Of a stretch of 64,000 nucleotides of DNA, positions 1 to 8,158 are shown piece after piece (positions within the stretch are counted from its first letter, which is position 1; every line of letters begins with the position of its first letter). The translations under genes were made by a program, and so were the position numbers. The DNA lies in the NCBI RefSeq assembly GCF_014205255.1, contig NZ_JACHNE010000001.1, positions 8,432,001-8,496,000 of the forward strand, read 5' to 3'. Under the pieces are notes generated by a model that saw only the letters and a list, made by a program, of their open reading frames with translations, did no database searches and was not told where the DNA came from. The stretch comes from Streptomyces caelestis (GTDB lineage Bacteria > Actinomycetota > Actinomycetes > Streptomycetales > Streptomycetaceae).

Positions 1-596
1 TCGATCAGGCGGGGGTCCTCGGGATACTTCGCGGCCTCCATCCGCAGCTGTGCCACGGAGATCTGCGCGGAGCTCTCCCAGTCGGCGTACAGGGTGCGCA
101 TCGCCGGATCGGTGAAGATGATCCGCGGGTAGTTGCGGTGCCTTTCCGGGACCTGGGAGAAGTCGGTGACCAGCGCGGCGGCCAGCGCGTTCCAGGCCAG
201 GATGTCGCCGCGTCGGCCCTGCACGACGGCGGGCGTGGCGGTGAGGTCGTCCAGGACCCGCTGCAGCTGCGGCTGGACCTTCTGCCGGCCGCGCCGCCGG
301 GTGCGGGTGGTGGTCTTGCCCGCGAGCTGGAAGAGGTAGCCGCGCTCGTCGTCGTCCAGGTGGAGGACGCGGGCGAGGACGTCCAGCACGGGTGCCGATG
401 CCTGCATACGGCCCTGTTCGAGCCGGGTGTAGTAGTCGGTGCTGATGCTGGCGAGCTGGGCGACCTCCTCGCGGCGCAGCCCGGCCACCCGGCGGGGCCG
501 GTCGGTCTCGGGTAGTCCGACCGTGCGCGGGCTCAGCTCCGAGCGGCGCTTCTTGAGGAATTCTCCCAGCTCATTGAGGGGGACGTTGGCGGTCAT
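1..596 (-). CDS. XRE-family regulator with MmyB-like ligand-binding domain (3' end cut)
   Basis: A DNA-binding transcription factor whose C-terminus lies beyond the left edge; about 198 residues are visible. Residues ~30-60 hold an XRE helix-turn-helix (RREEVAQLASISTDYYTRLE), then 'LDVLARVLHLDDDERGYLFQLAG', and the remainder matches the MmyB-like domain (residues reading 'FTDPAMRTLYADWE'). The family controls divergent dehydrogenase/SDR genes in actinomycetes, and here it faces a zinc alcohol dehydrogenase. ATG at 596 was chosen because GGGAAG lies just upstream; an in-frame ATG at 608 is an alternative. A 17-bp semi-palindrome in its promoter recurs at two other promoters of this island, so it may be both autoregulated and the island's regulator. 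That link is inference. Confidence 0.85.
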   Translation of the reverse strand, partial: MTANVPLNELGEFLKKRRSELSPRTVGLPETDRPRRVAGLRREEVAQLASISTDYYTRLEQGRMQASAPVLDVLARVLHLDDDERGYLFQLAGKTTTRTRRRGRQKVQPQLQRVLDDLTATPAVVQGRRGDILAWNALAAALVTDFSQVPERHRNYPRIIFTDPAMRTLYADWESSAQISVAQLRMEAAKYPEDPRLI

Positions 597-632
597 GCTT
601 CCCAGCATGACACCGATTCCACCCGGGAAAGG

Positions 633-649
633 GGGGACAATTTCCTCCC
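633..649 (-). promoter_or_regulatory. Putative operator, site A
   Basis: Read on the minus strand this is GGGAGGAAATTGTCCCC. The same 17-bp pattern (GGGAGGARANYSTCCCY) occurs at 3112-3128 and 6376-6392. It sits between the divergent XRE regulator and the alcohol dehydrogenase, 37 bp from the regulator start and about 130 bp before the dehydrogenase, where a factor could control both. Confidence 0.5.
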
Positions 650-780
650 AGGATGTTCCCATCCGGGGATGAATTCCTCCGCTTTTCGCGCCCGCCCTCC
701 CGTGTGAGGCTCGATGTCGAGCAGCTGGTCCCGACCCCCGGCTGCGGCACACCGACCCTCGCAGCGAAGGAAGCAACCCC

Positions 781-1797
781 ATGCGCGGAGCAGTCATCTA
801 CGCCCCCGGCGACGTGCGCTTCGAGACCCTGGACGACCCGAAGATCCTCCGGCCGACCGACGCGGTGATCCGTACGGTCGCCACCTGCGTGTGCGGCTCG
901 GACCTGTGGCCCTACCGCGGTGCGGAACCCATCGGCGACCCGCACCCGATGGGGCACGAGTACGTCGGCATCGTCGAGGAGGTGGGCAGCGAGGTCACCA
1001 ACGTCAGGCCGGGCCAGTTCGTGGTCGGTTCGTTCGCCACCTCGGACAACACCTGCGTGAACTGCCGTAACGGCTGGCAGTCCTCCTGTCTGCACCGCGA
1101 GTTCATGAGCACCTGCCAGGCCGACTACGTCCGCATCCCCAACGCCCACGGCACCCTGGTCGCCACCGACGAGCACCCGGACGCCGAGGTCGTGCCGAGC
1201 CTGCTCGCCGTGTCCGACGTGATGGGCACCGGCTGGTACGCCGCCCTGGCCGCCGAGGTGAAGCCCGGCTCCACCGCGGTCGTGGTCGGCGACGGAGCGG
1301 TCGGCCTGTGTGGCGTCATCGCCGCCAGGGAACTCGGCGCCGAGCGGATCATCGCCATGAGCCGCCATGCGTCCCGGCAGAAGCTCGCCCTCGACTTCGG
1401 CGCCACCGACATCGTCAACGAACGCGGCGACGAGGGCATCGCCCGCGTCAAGGACCTCACCGGCGGCATCGGCGCCGACTCCGTCCTGGAGTGCGTCGGC
1501 AACCCCGAGTCGATGCGGCAGGCCCTGCACTCCGCCCGCCCCGGCGGCAACGTCGGCTTCGTCGGTGTCCCGCACGAGGTCTCCTTCGACGGCCAGGAGC
1601 TGTTCTTCTCCCACGTCGGTCTGCGCGGCGGCCCCGCCCCCGTTCGCCGCTACCTGCCCGACCTGATCGACCGGGTCCTGTCCGGCCGGATCAACCCGGG
1701 CAGGGTCTTCGACCTCACCCTGCCCCTGGACCAGGTCGCCGAGGGCTACAAGGCGATGGACGATCGCCGCGCCATCAAGGCCCTCCTCAAGCCCTGA
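781..1797 (+). CDS. Zinc-dependent alcohol dehydrogenase (MDR superfamily)
   Basis: Oxidises an alcohol or reduces an aldehyde with NAD(P)(H) in the cytoplasm; substrate unknown. 338 aa, normal for the family. The N-terminal GroES-like half carries the catalytic zinc site (CGSDLWPYRG, then GHEYVGIVEEVG) and a Cys-rich structural-zinc lobe (TCVNCRNGWQSSC). The Rossmann half has the GDGAVGLCGV nucleotide loop. The ATG follows 'GAAGGAAGCAACCCC', a good ribosome site. It is divergent from the XRE regulator and is closed by a perfect 13-bp stem terminator before the next gene. Its C-terminal sequence (YKAMD..RAIKALLKP) reappears as an orphan tail behind xdhC at 11611-11670. Confidence 0.9.
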   Translation: MRGAVIYAPGDVRFETLDDPKILRPTDAVIRTVATCVCGSDLWPYRGAEPIGDPHPMGHEYVGIVEEVGSEVTNVRPGQFVVGSFATSDNTCVNCRNGWQSSCLHREFMSTCQADYVRIPNAHGTLVATDEHPDAEVVPSLLAVSDVMGTGWYAALAAEVKPGSTAVVVGDGAVGLCGVIAARELGAERIIAMSRHASRQKLALDFGATDIVNERGDEGIARVKDLTGGIGADSVLECVGNPESMRQALHSARPGGNVGFVGVPHEVSFDGQELFFSHVGLRGGPAPVRRYLPDLIDRVLSGRINPGRVFDLTLPLDQVAEGYKAMDDRRAIKALLKP

Positions 1798-1815
1798 GCG
1801 CAGACGCGTCCACAT

Positions 1816-1846
1816 CTGGGGCCGCACCGACGCGGTGCGGCCCCAG
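1816..1846 (+). terminator. Hairpin terminator after the alcohol dehydrogenase
   Basis: A perfect 13-bp stem, CTGGGGCCGCACC (1816-1828) and GGTGCGGCCCCAG (1834-1846), with a 5-nt loop 18 bp behind the stop codon. There is no T-tract, as is usual in Streptomyces. It suggests that the downstream SDR is only partly co-transcribed with the dehydrogenase. Confidence 0.7.
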
Positions 1847-1882
1847 GACCGGCAACCACCCCCGCTCGCACAAGGACTGACC

Positions 1883-2548
1883 ATGACGACCTTCGCCCTC
1901 ATCGGTGCCGGACCTGGTCTCGGACTTGCCGCCGCCCGCCGCTTCGGCGCCGCCGGCCACACCGTCGCCCTCATCGCCCGCGACGCGGAGAAACTGGACG
2001 GTCTGACGGCCACCCTCGCCCGTGACGACGTCCAGGCGCGCGGCTACACGGCCGATGTCCTCGACATCGAGTCCCTGACCTCGGCCCTGTACGCAGCCGC
2101 GGCCGACCTGGGCACCGTCGAGATTCTCCAGTACAGCCCCGTGCCCCGCGCCGACTTCATGAAGCCGGTCCTCGACACGAGCGCCGACGACCTGGACGCG
2201 CCCCTGTCCTTCTCCGTCAAGGGCCCGGTCACCGCGGTCAACGCCGTCCTGCCCGGCATGCGCGAACTCGGCCGCGGCACTCTGCTGTTCGTCAACGGCT
2301 CCAGCGCCGTACGCCCCAACCCGAGGGTCGCCGGCACCTCGGTCGCCTTCGCCGCCGAGAGCGCCTACGCCCGCATGCTGCACGACGCGCTCGTCCCGGA
2401 GAACATCCACGTCGCGCAGCTGATCATCCCGGGAGCCATCCGGCCCGACGCCGAGCACAGCAGCCCCGACGTCCTGGCCGAGCGCCTGCTCGACATCCAC
2501 CAGTTGCGGGACGGCTTCCGCCACTACGCCGAGCCCCTGCCTGACTGA
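1883..2548 (+). CDS. Atypical short-chain dehydrogenase/reductase
   Basis: 221 aa, cytoplasmic Rossmann-fold protein. The cofactor loop is clear at the N-terminus (FALIGAGPGLGLAAARRFG) and a serine is present (VNGSSAVRP), but the canonical YxxxK pair that should follow about 13 residues later is absent; the region reads AGTSVAFAAESAYARML. It may therefore be a non-catalytic or mechanistically different SDR. ATG at 1883 was chosen because AAGGA precedes it and the glycine motif begins 6 residues in; the longer reading frame upstream runs through the terminator hairpin. It lies 17 bp before a lipoprotein gene and probably forms a unit with it. Confidence 0.85.
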   Translation: MTTFALIGAGPGLGLAAARRFGAAGHTVALIARDAEKLDGLTATLARDDVQARGYTADVLDIESLTSALYAAAADLGTVEILQYSPVPRADFMKPVLDTSADDLDAPLSFSVKGPVTAVNAVLPGMRELGRGTLLFVNGSSAVRPNPRVAGTSVAFAAESAYARMLHDALVPENIHVAQLIIPGAIRPDAEHSSPDVLAERLLDIHQLRDGFRHYAEPLPD

Positions 2549-2564
2549 TCCCCTGGACGAACTC

Positions 2565-3080
2565 GTGAACCCGGCGCCCCTGCGAACTCTCGCCCGCGTG
2601 GTCCCGGCAGCCGCATTGCTGCTGGCTGTGACCGCCTGCACCAACGACTCCCCATCCTCCTCATCGAAGCCCGCGTCGCCGCAGGCTTCGACAGCCCTGG
2701 CCACCACCTCACCGTCCGCTAGGACTACCGCCATGAACATCCGGCTCACCATCAACGGCCACCGCTTCGACGCCACCCTGAACGACAGCCCCACCGCCCG
2801 CGACTTCGCCGCCCAGCTCCCTCTCACCCTGTCTGTGAGCGACTTCAACCAGGCCGAGAAGACCGCCGATCTGCCCCGGAAGCTGTCCACCACCGGCGCC
2901 CCGGAAGGCGCCGACCCTCAGGTCGGTGATCTCGCCTACTACGCGCCCTGGAACCATCTCGCCACCTACTACCGCGACGCCCCGTACGCGACCGGCCTGG
3001 TCATCCTCGGGCACATGGCCGACGGCGGCGCCGAGCAGCTCGCCACCGCCGACGAGATCACCATCGAAGCCGCGCCCTGA
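2565..3080 (+). CDS. Lipoprotein with cyclophilin-like fold domain
   Basis: 171 aa from a GTG start. The N-terminus is a lipoprotein signal: hydrophobic stretch RVVPAAALLLAV, then lipobox VTAC near residue 26, followed by a Ser/Pro/Ala-rich linker. From about residue 57 the domain reads MNIRLTINGHRFDATLNDSP, with DLAYYAPWNHLATYYRD further on, which matches the cyclophilin-like family of small stand-alone proteins. No isomerase activity is established for that family, so the role is unknown. An ATG at 2733 would give the bare domain without the signal; I prefer GTG because the lipobox is convincing. It follows the SDR by 16 bp. Confidence 0.75.
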   Translation: MNPAPLRTLARVVPAAALLLAVTACTNDSPSSSSKPASPQASTALATTSPSARTTAMNIRLTINGHRFDATLNDSPTARDFAAQLPLTLSVSDFNQAEKTADLPRKLSTTGAPEGADPQVGDLAYYAPWNHLATYYRDAPYATGLVILGHMADGGAEQLATADEITIEAAP

Positions 3081-3106
3081 CCCGCGCCACCGTTCGTCCC
3101 TGCACG

Positions 3107-3132
3107 AAGGGGGGAGGAGAACCTCCCCTTTT
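3107..3132 (+). promoter_or_regulatory. Putative operator, site B (or a short terminator)
   Basis: The core GGGAGGAGAACCTCCCC (3112-3128) sits in a perfect GGGGAGG/CCTCCCC inverted repeat with a 4-nt centre, 117 bp before the MFS gene. It matches sites A and C. The trailing TTTT means it could instead be an intrinsic terminator of the lipoprotein gene; the recurrence at two other promoters favours an operator. Confidence 0.5.
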
Positions 3133-3248
3133 CGGCCGGTGCGCTCCGTGGAACCGTGAAAGACGTGGCCGCGCCGTCCACTGTCCGCCGCGACGGCTTC
3201 AGCCGCCACCATGATCCGCCGAATTCCACGCAAAGAGAGACCACACCT

Positions 3249-4505
3249 ATGCCTTCCGCGTCCGGGACCACCCCCGGCAAGCTTCCCTTCGTCGTCTGGG
3301 TGCTCGCCGCCGGCACGTTCCTGATGGGGACCACCGAGTTCGTCGTCGCCGGTCTCCTGCCGGAACTGGCCGGTGACCTCGGAGTCAGCGTCTCCCACGC
3401 CGGCCTGCTGATCACCGCCTTCGCCATCGGCATGATCATCGGCTCGCCGACCATGGCCCTTGCGACCCTGCGTCTTCCCCAGCGCCGGACCCTGATCCTC
3501 GCCCTGGCCGTCTTCTGCCTCGGACACCTCGTCGCCGCCCTGAGTACCTCCTTCACGATCGTCCTCGCCGCCCGCGTCGTGACAGCCCTGGCCACCGGAG
3601 CGTTCTGGTCCGTCGGCTTCGTCGTCGCCACCACCGCCGCAGGCCCGCACAACGCCACCCGCGCCACGGGCGTCATGATCGGAGGGCTGACCCTGGCCAA
3701 CGTCGTCGGCGTGCCGATCGGGTCCTTCGCCGGCCAGTTCACCGGCTGGCGCGGCCCCTTCTGGGCCCTGGCCGTCCTCTCCGGGCTCGCCGCCGTGTTC
3801 ATCGGCCGCTTCATCCCGGCCCAGGAGCAGCGCGTCGAGGTGTCCATCAGGGCAGAGGTCCGGGCTCTGCGTCAGGGCCGGCTGTGGCTGGCGCTCGCCG
3901 CCGCGATGCTGATCATGGGCGGTGTCCTGGCGACGTACACCTATGTCACGCCGCTGCTGACCGACCGCGCCGGCATCCCCGCAGGCGCCGTACCGCTCGT
4001 CCTCATCGCCTTCGGCGTGGGCGCCCTGGGGGGCACCACCACCGGAGGCCGCCTGGGCGACCGGCGTCCCATGGTCACCACCATCACGGCCGCCGCGGCC
4101 ACCGCCCTGGTCCTGCTCCTGATGATCCCGCTGTCCGGCAACCCGCTGACAGCCACCCTGCTCGTCTTCCTCATGGGCCTGACCGGCTTCACGGTCAACC
4201 CGGTCGTCACCGCCCTCGCCATGCGCTTCGCCGGCGACGCGCCCACCCTCACCTCGGCGCTGACCACCTCCGCCTTCAACACGGGCATCGCCGCCGGATC
4301 GGCGATCGCCGGTATGGCCCTGGACTCCTCCCTCGGCCTGACCGGCCCGCCCCTGGTCGGCACCGTCATCGCCGCCCTCACCCTCCTCCCGCTGATCGCC
4401 CTCGCCGTCCACGGCGCCTCCCACAAGGGTCGGATCGTGGCCCAGAGCAGCGCTCCCACTGACGCGCGGCGCGACGAACCCGCGCAGGTGCCGTCGCAGC
4501 ACTGA
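3249..4505 (+). CDS. MFS efflux transporter (DHA1 family, Cmx/AraJ-like)
   Basis: 418 aa inner-membrane protein with about 12 hydrophobic helices. The opening motif GTFLMGTTEFVVAGLLPELAG is typical of the DHA1 drug/sugar exporters close to Cmx/CmrA and AraJ. The helix 4 region reads VVTALATGAFWSVGFVVA, and a GGLTLANVVGVPIGSFAG stretch follows at the helix 5 position. Substrate unknown; the surrounding oxidoreductases suggest export of a toxic alcohol, aldehyde or quinone-like compound (inference). ATG at 3249 follows AAAGAGAGA; a GTG 93 bp upstream would add a non-hydrophobic tail and is less likely. It sits behind site B and ahead of a broken SDR. Confidence 0.85.
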   Translation: MPSASGTTPGKLPFVVWVLAAGTFLMGTTEFVVAGLLPELAGDLGVSVSHAGLLITAFAIGMIIGSPTMALATLRLPQRRTLILALAVFCLGHLVAALSTSFTIVLAARVVTALATGAFWSVGFVVATTAAGPHNATRATGVMIGGLTLANVVGVPIGSFAGQFTGWRGPFWALAVLSGLAAVFIGRFIPAQEQRVEVSIRAEVRALRQGRLWLALAAAMLIMGGVLATYTYVTPLLTDRAGIPAGAVPLVLIAFGVGALGGTTTGGRLGDRRPMVTTITAAAATALVLLLMIPLSGNPLTATLLVFLMGLTGFTVNPVVTALAMRFAGDAPTLTSALTTSAFNTGIAAGSAIAGMALDSSLGLTGPPLVGTVIAALTLLPLIALAVHGASHKGRIVAQSSAPTDARRDEPAQVPSQH

Positions 4506-4575
4506 CCCAAGCCCCGATCCGCGTCCTGCCGAATGCGAACCCGACGACGTATCCGCAAGCGAGAGGACTCCGCCC

Positions 4576-4899
4576 ATGACCGTGACCAACGCGGCCTTCA
4601 CCGGGAAGGCGGCCTTCGTGACGGGAGCCGGCTCCGGCATCGGCCGTGCCACCGCCCTCGACTACGCGGCATCCGACATCCGCGTCAACGCGATCTGCCC
4701 CGGCATCATCGACACCGAGATGATCCGGCGCTTCGCCGAAAGCACACCCGGAGGACGCGACGCCCTGATCGCGGACGAGCCCATCGGACGCCTCGGCACA
4801 CCGGAAGAGATCGCGGCCGCCGTGCTCTGGCTCTGTTCGGACGCCGCCTCCTTCGCCACCGGCCATGCCCTGGTCGTCGACGGCGGCCAAACCGTCTGA
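4576..4899 (+). pseudogene. Internally deleted SDR gene
   Basis: 107 aa where about 250 are expected. The first 26 residues hold the cofactor loop (FVTGAGSGIGRATA), and the sequence then jumps directly to DYAASDIRVNAICPGIIDTEM, which in a full SDR lies after the catalytic tyrosine. The NNAG motif, catalytic serine and YxxxK are all missing, while the C-terminus (ATGHALVVDGGQTV) is intact and the reading frame is open. It looks like an in-frame deletion of about 145 codons. The neighbour at 5006 shares the same block (IRVNAICPGTIDTPM), so recombination between paralogues is a possible cause. Confidence 0.75.
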
Positions 4900-5005
4900 C
4901 GGCGGCCCACGGCAAGGCGCAGCGCCACCGCAGCAAGGCGGAAGCCAAGCAGCCCGGCACCACACGCGCGCTGCCACAGCTCAACGCTCGAAGGGAGAAC
5001 CCGAC

Positions 5006-5773
5006 ATGAACCCCAGCTACGACTTCACCGGCCAGGTCGCCCTCGTCACCGGGGCCGGCGCCGGTATGGGCCTGGCGACCGCCCGCGAGTTCGCCGCGGC
5101 CGGAGCCGCGGTCGCCCTCACCGACATCGACGAAGCGGCCCTCGACGCGGCCGCGAAGGAACTCACCGACGCCGGCCACCAAGTCCTCGCCCTCACCTGC
5201 GATGTCAGCGACGAGGACCAGGTCGCCGTCGCGGTCGACCGCACCGTGGAGGCCTTCGGTCGCCTGGACATGGCCTACAACAACGCCGGCATCCAGATCC
5301 CGCCCAGCGACGCCGCCGACGAACCCGCCGAACGGTTCGACCGCGTCAACGCCATCAACCTGCGCGGGGTGTGGGCGTGCATGAAGCACGAGTTGCGGCA
5401 CATGCGGGCTCAGGGCAGCGGAGCCATCGTCAACTGCTCCTCCCTCGGCGGCCTCGTCGGCCTCCCCGGCCGCGCCTCCTACCACGCCTCCAAACACGGC
5501 GTGATCGGTCTGACCACCAGCGCCGCACTCGAATACGCCCCGCGCGGCATCCGCGTCAACGCGATCTGCCCCGGCACCATCGACACACCCATGGTCAGCG
5601 ACATGATCGCCAAGGGAGAACTCGACCGCGCCGAGGCCGAGGCCGACCAGCCCATCAACCGGCTCGGCACCGCCGAGGAGATCGCCCAGGCCGTCCTGTG
5701 GCTGTGCAGCCCCGGAGCGGGCTTCGTCGTAGGCGTCGCCCTCCCCGTGGACGGCGGCTACGTCGCCCGCTAG
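5006..5773 (+). CDS. Short-chain dehydrogenase/reductase, classical type
   Basis: 255 aa, the standard length. All SDR landmarks are present: cofactor loop VTGAGAGMGLATAREF, the D65-type acidic loop LTCDVSD, NNAG (YNNAGIQIPP), catalytic serine (VNCSSLGG), YHASK, and C-terminal VDGGY. It oxidises or reduces a hydroxyl/carbonyl group with NAD(P)(H); substrate unknown. ATG at 5006 follows AAGGGAG by 8 bases; the longer frame upstream covers the spacer. It is followed 36 bp later by a cupin gene, and both probably belong to one transcript with the MFS gene. Confidence 0.9.
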   Translation: MNPSYDFTGQVALVTGAGAGMGLATAREFAAAGAAVALTDIDEAALDAAAKELTDAGHQVLALTCDVSDEDQVAVAVDRTVEAFGRLDMAYNNAGIQIPPSDAADEPAERFDRVNAINLRGVWACMKHELRHMRAQGSGAIVNCSSLGGLVGLPGRASYHASKHGVIGLTTSAALEYAPRGIRVNAICPGTIDTPMVSDMIAKGELDRAEAEADQPINRLGTAEEIAQAVLWLCSPGAGFVVGVALPVDGGYVAR

Positions 5774-5809
5774 AGACGATCCGCGCACCAACAACTCTGG
5801 AGGGACACC

Positions 5810-6223
5810 ATGAAATTCATCAAGCAGCAGCCCAGCAGCAAGGCCCCGGCGGACTGGTTCACCGGCGACGTGTGGTGGGACGTCATCGTGGCCGGCCAGG
5901 AACCCTCCAGGATGCGCGCCAACCTGGTCCGCTTCTCGCCGGGCGCCCGCACCAACTGGCATTCCCACGCTGTGGGCCAGACCCTGCACGTCGTTTCCGG
6001 CATCGCCCTGATCGGCACCCGGGACGGCACCGTCTTCGAGGCCCACCCCGGCGAGACCGTCGCCTGCCCGCCGAACGAGGAACACTGGCACGGCGCCACG
6101 CCCGACCGGTTCATGGAGCACATCGCCCTGTGGGAGGGCACCGGTGACGGCACCCCCGAGACCACCTGGGCCGAGCCCGTCACCGACCGGCACTACAACG
6201 GCCCCCGCACCCGCAACCAGTAG
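5810..6223 (+). CDS. Small cupin-domain protein
   Basis: 137 aa, single cupin barrel. Motif 1 is NWHSHAVGQTLHVVSGIALIG and motif 2 is PGETVACPPNEEHWHGATPD, giving the His/Glu metal ligands of the family. Proteins of this shape include carboxymuconolactone-decarboxylase-associated cupins and hydroxynitrile lyase-like cupins; the exact reaction cannot be read here. GGAGGG precedes the ATG. It is the last gene of the SDR unit. Confidence 0.85.
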   Translation: MKFIKQQPSSKAPADWFTGDVWWDVIVAGQEPSRMRANLVRFSPGARTNWHSHAVGQTLHVVSGIALIGTRDGTVFEAHPGETVACPPNEEHWHGATPDRFMEHIALWEGTGDGTPETTWAEPVTDRHYNGPRTRNQ

Positions 6224-6375
6224 CCCCGGCCCCTCGATCACGCAGGCCGGGCCGACTCAGGACGTCACGGCCCCGGACGCGTCCACGAACGGGGCGACGC
6301 GGCTCCGCCCTGCCGTATCCCGCGCGAAAGTGCCCCCGATGACGTCGGCCATTCGCTCCTGACGGAGCGTAAAGG

Positions 6376-6392
6376 GGGAGGAAAGTCTCCCT
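6376..6392 (+). promoter_or_regulatory. Putative operator, site C
   Basis: GGGAGGAAAGTCTCCCT, third copy of the pattern found at 633-649 and 3112-3128, about 150 bp before the paoABC-like operon. The rest of the 321-bp gap 6224-6544 shows no gene and no other clear site. Confidence 0.5.
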
Positions 6393-6544
6393 GCCACGAG
6401 CGTTGCTGGTGGTGCAAGACTCCCGAGTGACCGGTCTCCGCTGCCAAGGTGCGCGGTTGCCCGGTTCCCCAGCGGTGACGACGATCCAGTCTCCCGTCCC
6501 GCTGCTGTGTACGGCCGATCCGTCCGCGAATTGAAGGCGTACGT

Positions 6545-7165
6545 ATGTCCACTGAACTCCCTGAGTCTGCCGTTCCACCGCCCACTCGGCGCACCTTCAT
6601 CGCCACCAGCACGGCGGTCGGTGGTGCGGTCGTCGCGGGCGGCGTGATCGGAGGATCATTCCTCGCGGCCCCGGAGGAGGTGGCCGCCGCCGAGGCGCCG
6701 CCCTCCAGCCGCGTGTCCCTGACGGTCAACGGCACCCGCCGGACCGTGACGGTCGACAACCGCACGTCGCTGCTGGACCTGCTGCGCGAGCACTTCGACC
6801 TGACCGGCTCCAAGAAAGGCTGCAACGCCGGGGCCTGCGGCGCGTGCACCGTGCTGGTCGACGGCCAGCGGGTCAACTCCTGTCTGACACTGGCCGTTCG
6901 CCTGGAGGACGCCGAGGTCACCACCATCGAGGGCTTGGCCGACGGCGACCGACTCCACCCGCTGCAGCAGGCGTTCATCGACGAGGACGCCTTCCAGTGC
7001 GGGTACTGCACCCCAGGCCAGATCGTCTCCGGTGTCGGCTGCATCCAGGAGGGCCACACCGGCTCTCCGGAGGAGATCCGGGAGTGGATGAGCGGCAACA
7101 TCTGCCGCTGCGGCTGTTACGTGAAAATCGTGCGCGCGGTCGAGCAGACCGTCGCCCGGAAGTAA
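6545..7165 (+). CDS. paoA: Aldehyde oxidoreductase, 2Fe-2S subunit (PaoA-like)
   Basis: 206 aa electron-transfer subunit of a molybdenum enzyme of the xanthine oxidase family. Residues 14-19 read TRRTFI and are followed by a hydrophobic stretch to about residue 42, a twin-arginine signal, so the complex is probably exported. The ferredoxin-like half has KKGCNAGACGACTV and a later Cys; the helical half has FQCGYCTPGQ and NICRCGCY for the second cluster. This is the order and composition of E. coli PaoA (YagT). It starts a tight operon: 12 bp to the FAD subunit. No dedicated promoter besides the site C region is seen. Confidence 0.9.
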   Translation: MSTELPESAVPPPTRRTFIATSTAVGGAVVAGGVIGGSFLAAPEEVAAAEAPPSSRVSLTVNGTRRTVTVDNRTSLLDLLREHFDLTGSKKGCNAGACGACTVLVDGQRVNSCLTLAVRLEDAEVTTIEGLADGDRLHPLQQAFIDEDAFQCGYCTPGQIVSGVGCIQEGHTGSPEEIREWMSGNICRCGCYVKIVRAVEQTVARK

Positions 7166-7177
7166 GGAGCGGCCGTC

Positions 7178-8158
7178 ATGCATCCCTTCACCTACACGCG
7201 CGTGTCCGACACGCGGGAAGCCCTCAACGCCGGTCGCCGCGGAGGGCGTTACATCGCCGGCGGCACCACGCTGGTCGACCTGATGCGGGAGACCGTCGAG
7301 CGCCCCGAGGCGTTGGTCGACATCAGCGGTCTGCCGCTGGACGAGGTCACCGTCACCGAGCGCGGCGGGCTGCGTATCGGTGCGCTGGTGACCATGTCCG
7401 AGGCCGCCGCCCACCGCAAAGTGCGCACCCTGTTCCCGGTCATCTCCGAGGCGCTGGAGCTGAGCGCGTCGGCACAGTTGCGGAACATGGCCACCATCGG
7501 CGGCAACATCATGCAGCGCACCCGGTGCACGTACTTCCGTGATGTGACCGCCGACTGCAACAGGCGCGAGCCCGGTTCCGGCTGTGCGGCACTGGAGGGC
7601 GTCAACCGTACGCACGCCATCCTGGGCACCTCCGACGCCTGCGTGGCCACCCACCCCTCCGACGTCGCCGTGGCGTTCGCGGCGCTTGAGGCGCAGGTGC
7701 GCCTGCTGGGTCCGGACGGGGAGCGCCAGGTCCCCTTCGCAGACTTCCTGTTGCGGCCGGGCAGCACCCCGAACCGTGAACAGGCCCTCAGGAAGGGCGA
7801 GTTGATCACCGCGGTGGAGATACCCGCGTTGCCGCGTCCCCTGAAGTCGGGTTACCTGAAGGTGCGTGACCGGCAGTCCTACGAGTTCGCCCTGAACTCG
7901 GCGGCCGTAGCGCTGCATGTGCGCGGCGGGGTGATCCGCGAGGCACGAGTGGCCGCCGGAGGGGTGGGCACGGTGCCGTGGAAGCTGCCGGCCGTCGAGC
8001 GGCACCTCGTCGGCGAGCGCCCCTCGGACGCGTTGTGGACGGCCGCTGCCGCCAAGGCGGCGGAAGGCGCCCGTCCCCTTCAACACAACCGGTTCAAGGT
8101 CGAGTTGCTCCAGCGGACCGTCGAACGCCAGCTGCGCATCGTAGGAGGTACCAAGTGA
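7178..8158 (+). CDS. paoB: Aldehyde oxidoreductase, FAD subunit with extra Fe-S loop (PaoB-like)
   Basis: 326 aa. The N-terminal FAD-binding part has RYIAGGTTLVDLM and the second motif ATIGGNIMQRTRC. Between roughly residues 113 and 155 four cysteines (TRC, ADC, SGC, DAC) form the insertion that carries a 4Fe-4S cluster in PaoB and in 4-hydroxybenzoyl-CoA reductase; ordinary xanthine dehydrogenase FAD subunits lack it. This marks the enzyme as PaoABC-type. Its stop overlaps the GTG start of the molybdenum subunit, so the two are translationally coupled. Confidence 0.9.
   Translation: MHPFTYTRVSDTREALNAGRRGGRYIAGGTTLVDLMRETVERPEALVDISGLPLDEVTVTERGGLRIGALVTMSEAAAHRKVRTLFPVISEALELSASAQLRNMATIGGNIMQRTRCTYFRDVTADCNRREPGSGCAALEGVNRTHAILGTSDACVATHPSDVAVAFAALEAQVRLLGPDGERQVPFADFLLRPGSTPNREQALRKGELITAVEIPALPRPLKSGYLKVRDRQSYEFALNSAAVALHVRGGVIREARVAAGGVGTVPWKLPAVERHLVGERPSDALWTAAAAKAAEGARPLQHNRFKVELLQRTVERQLRIVGGTK

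Noticed and set aside
571..2013. Long minus-strand open frame opposite the alcohol dehydrogenase
   Set aside because: No domains, Asp/Val/Gly-rich composition typical of an antisense reading of GC-rich coding DNA; the plus-strand dehydrogenase and SDR explain it. The same applies to the very long antisense frames at 2709-4652, 4706-6241, 8080-9801, 13019-15196 and 22021-23700.
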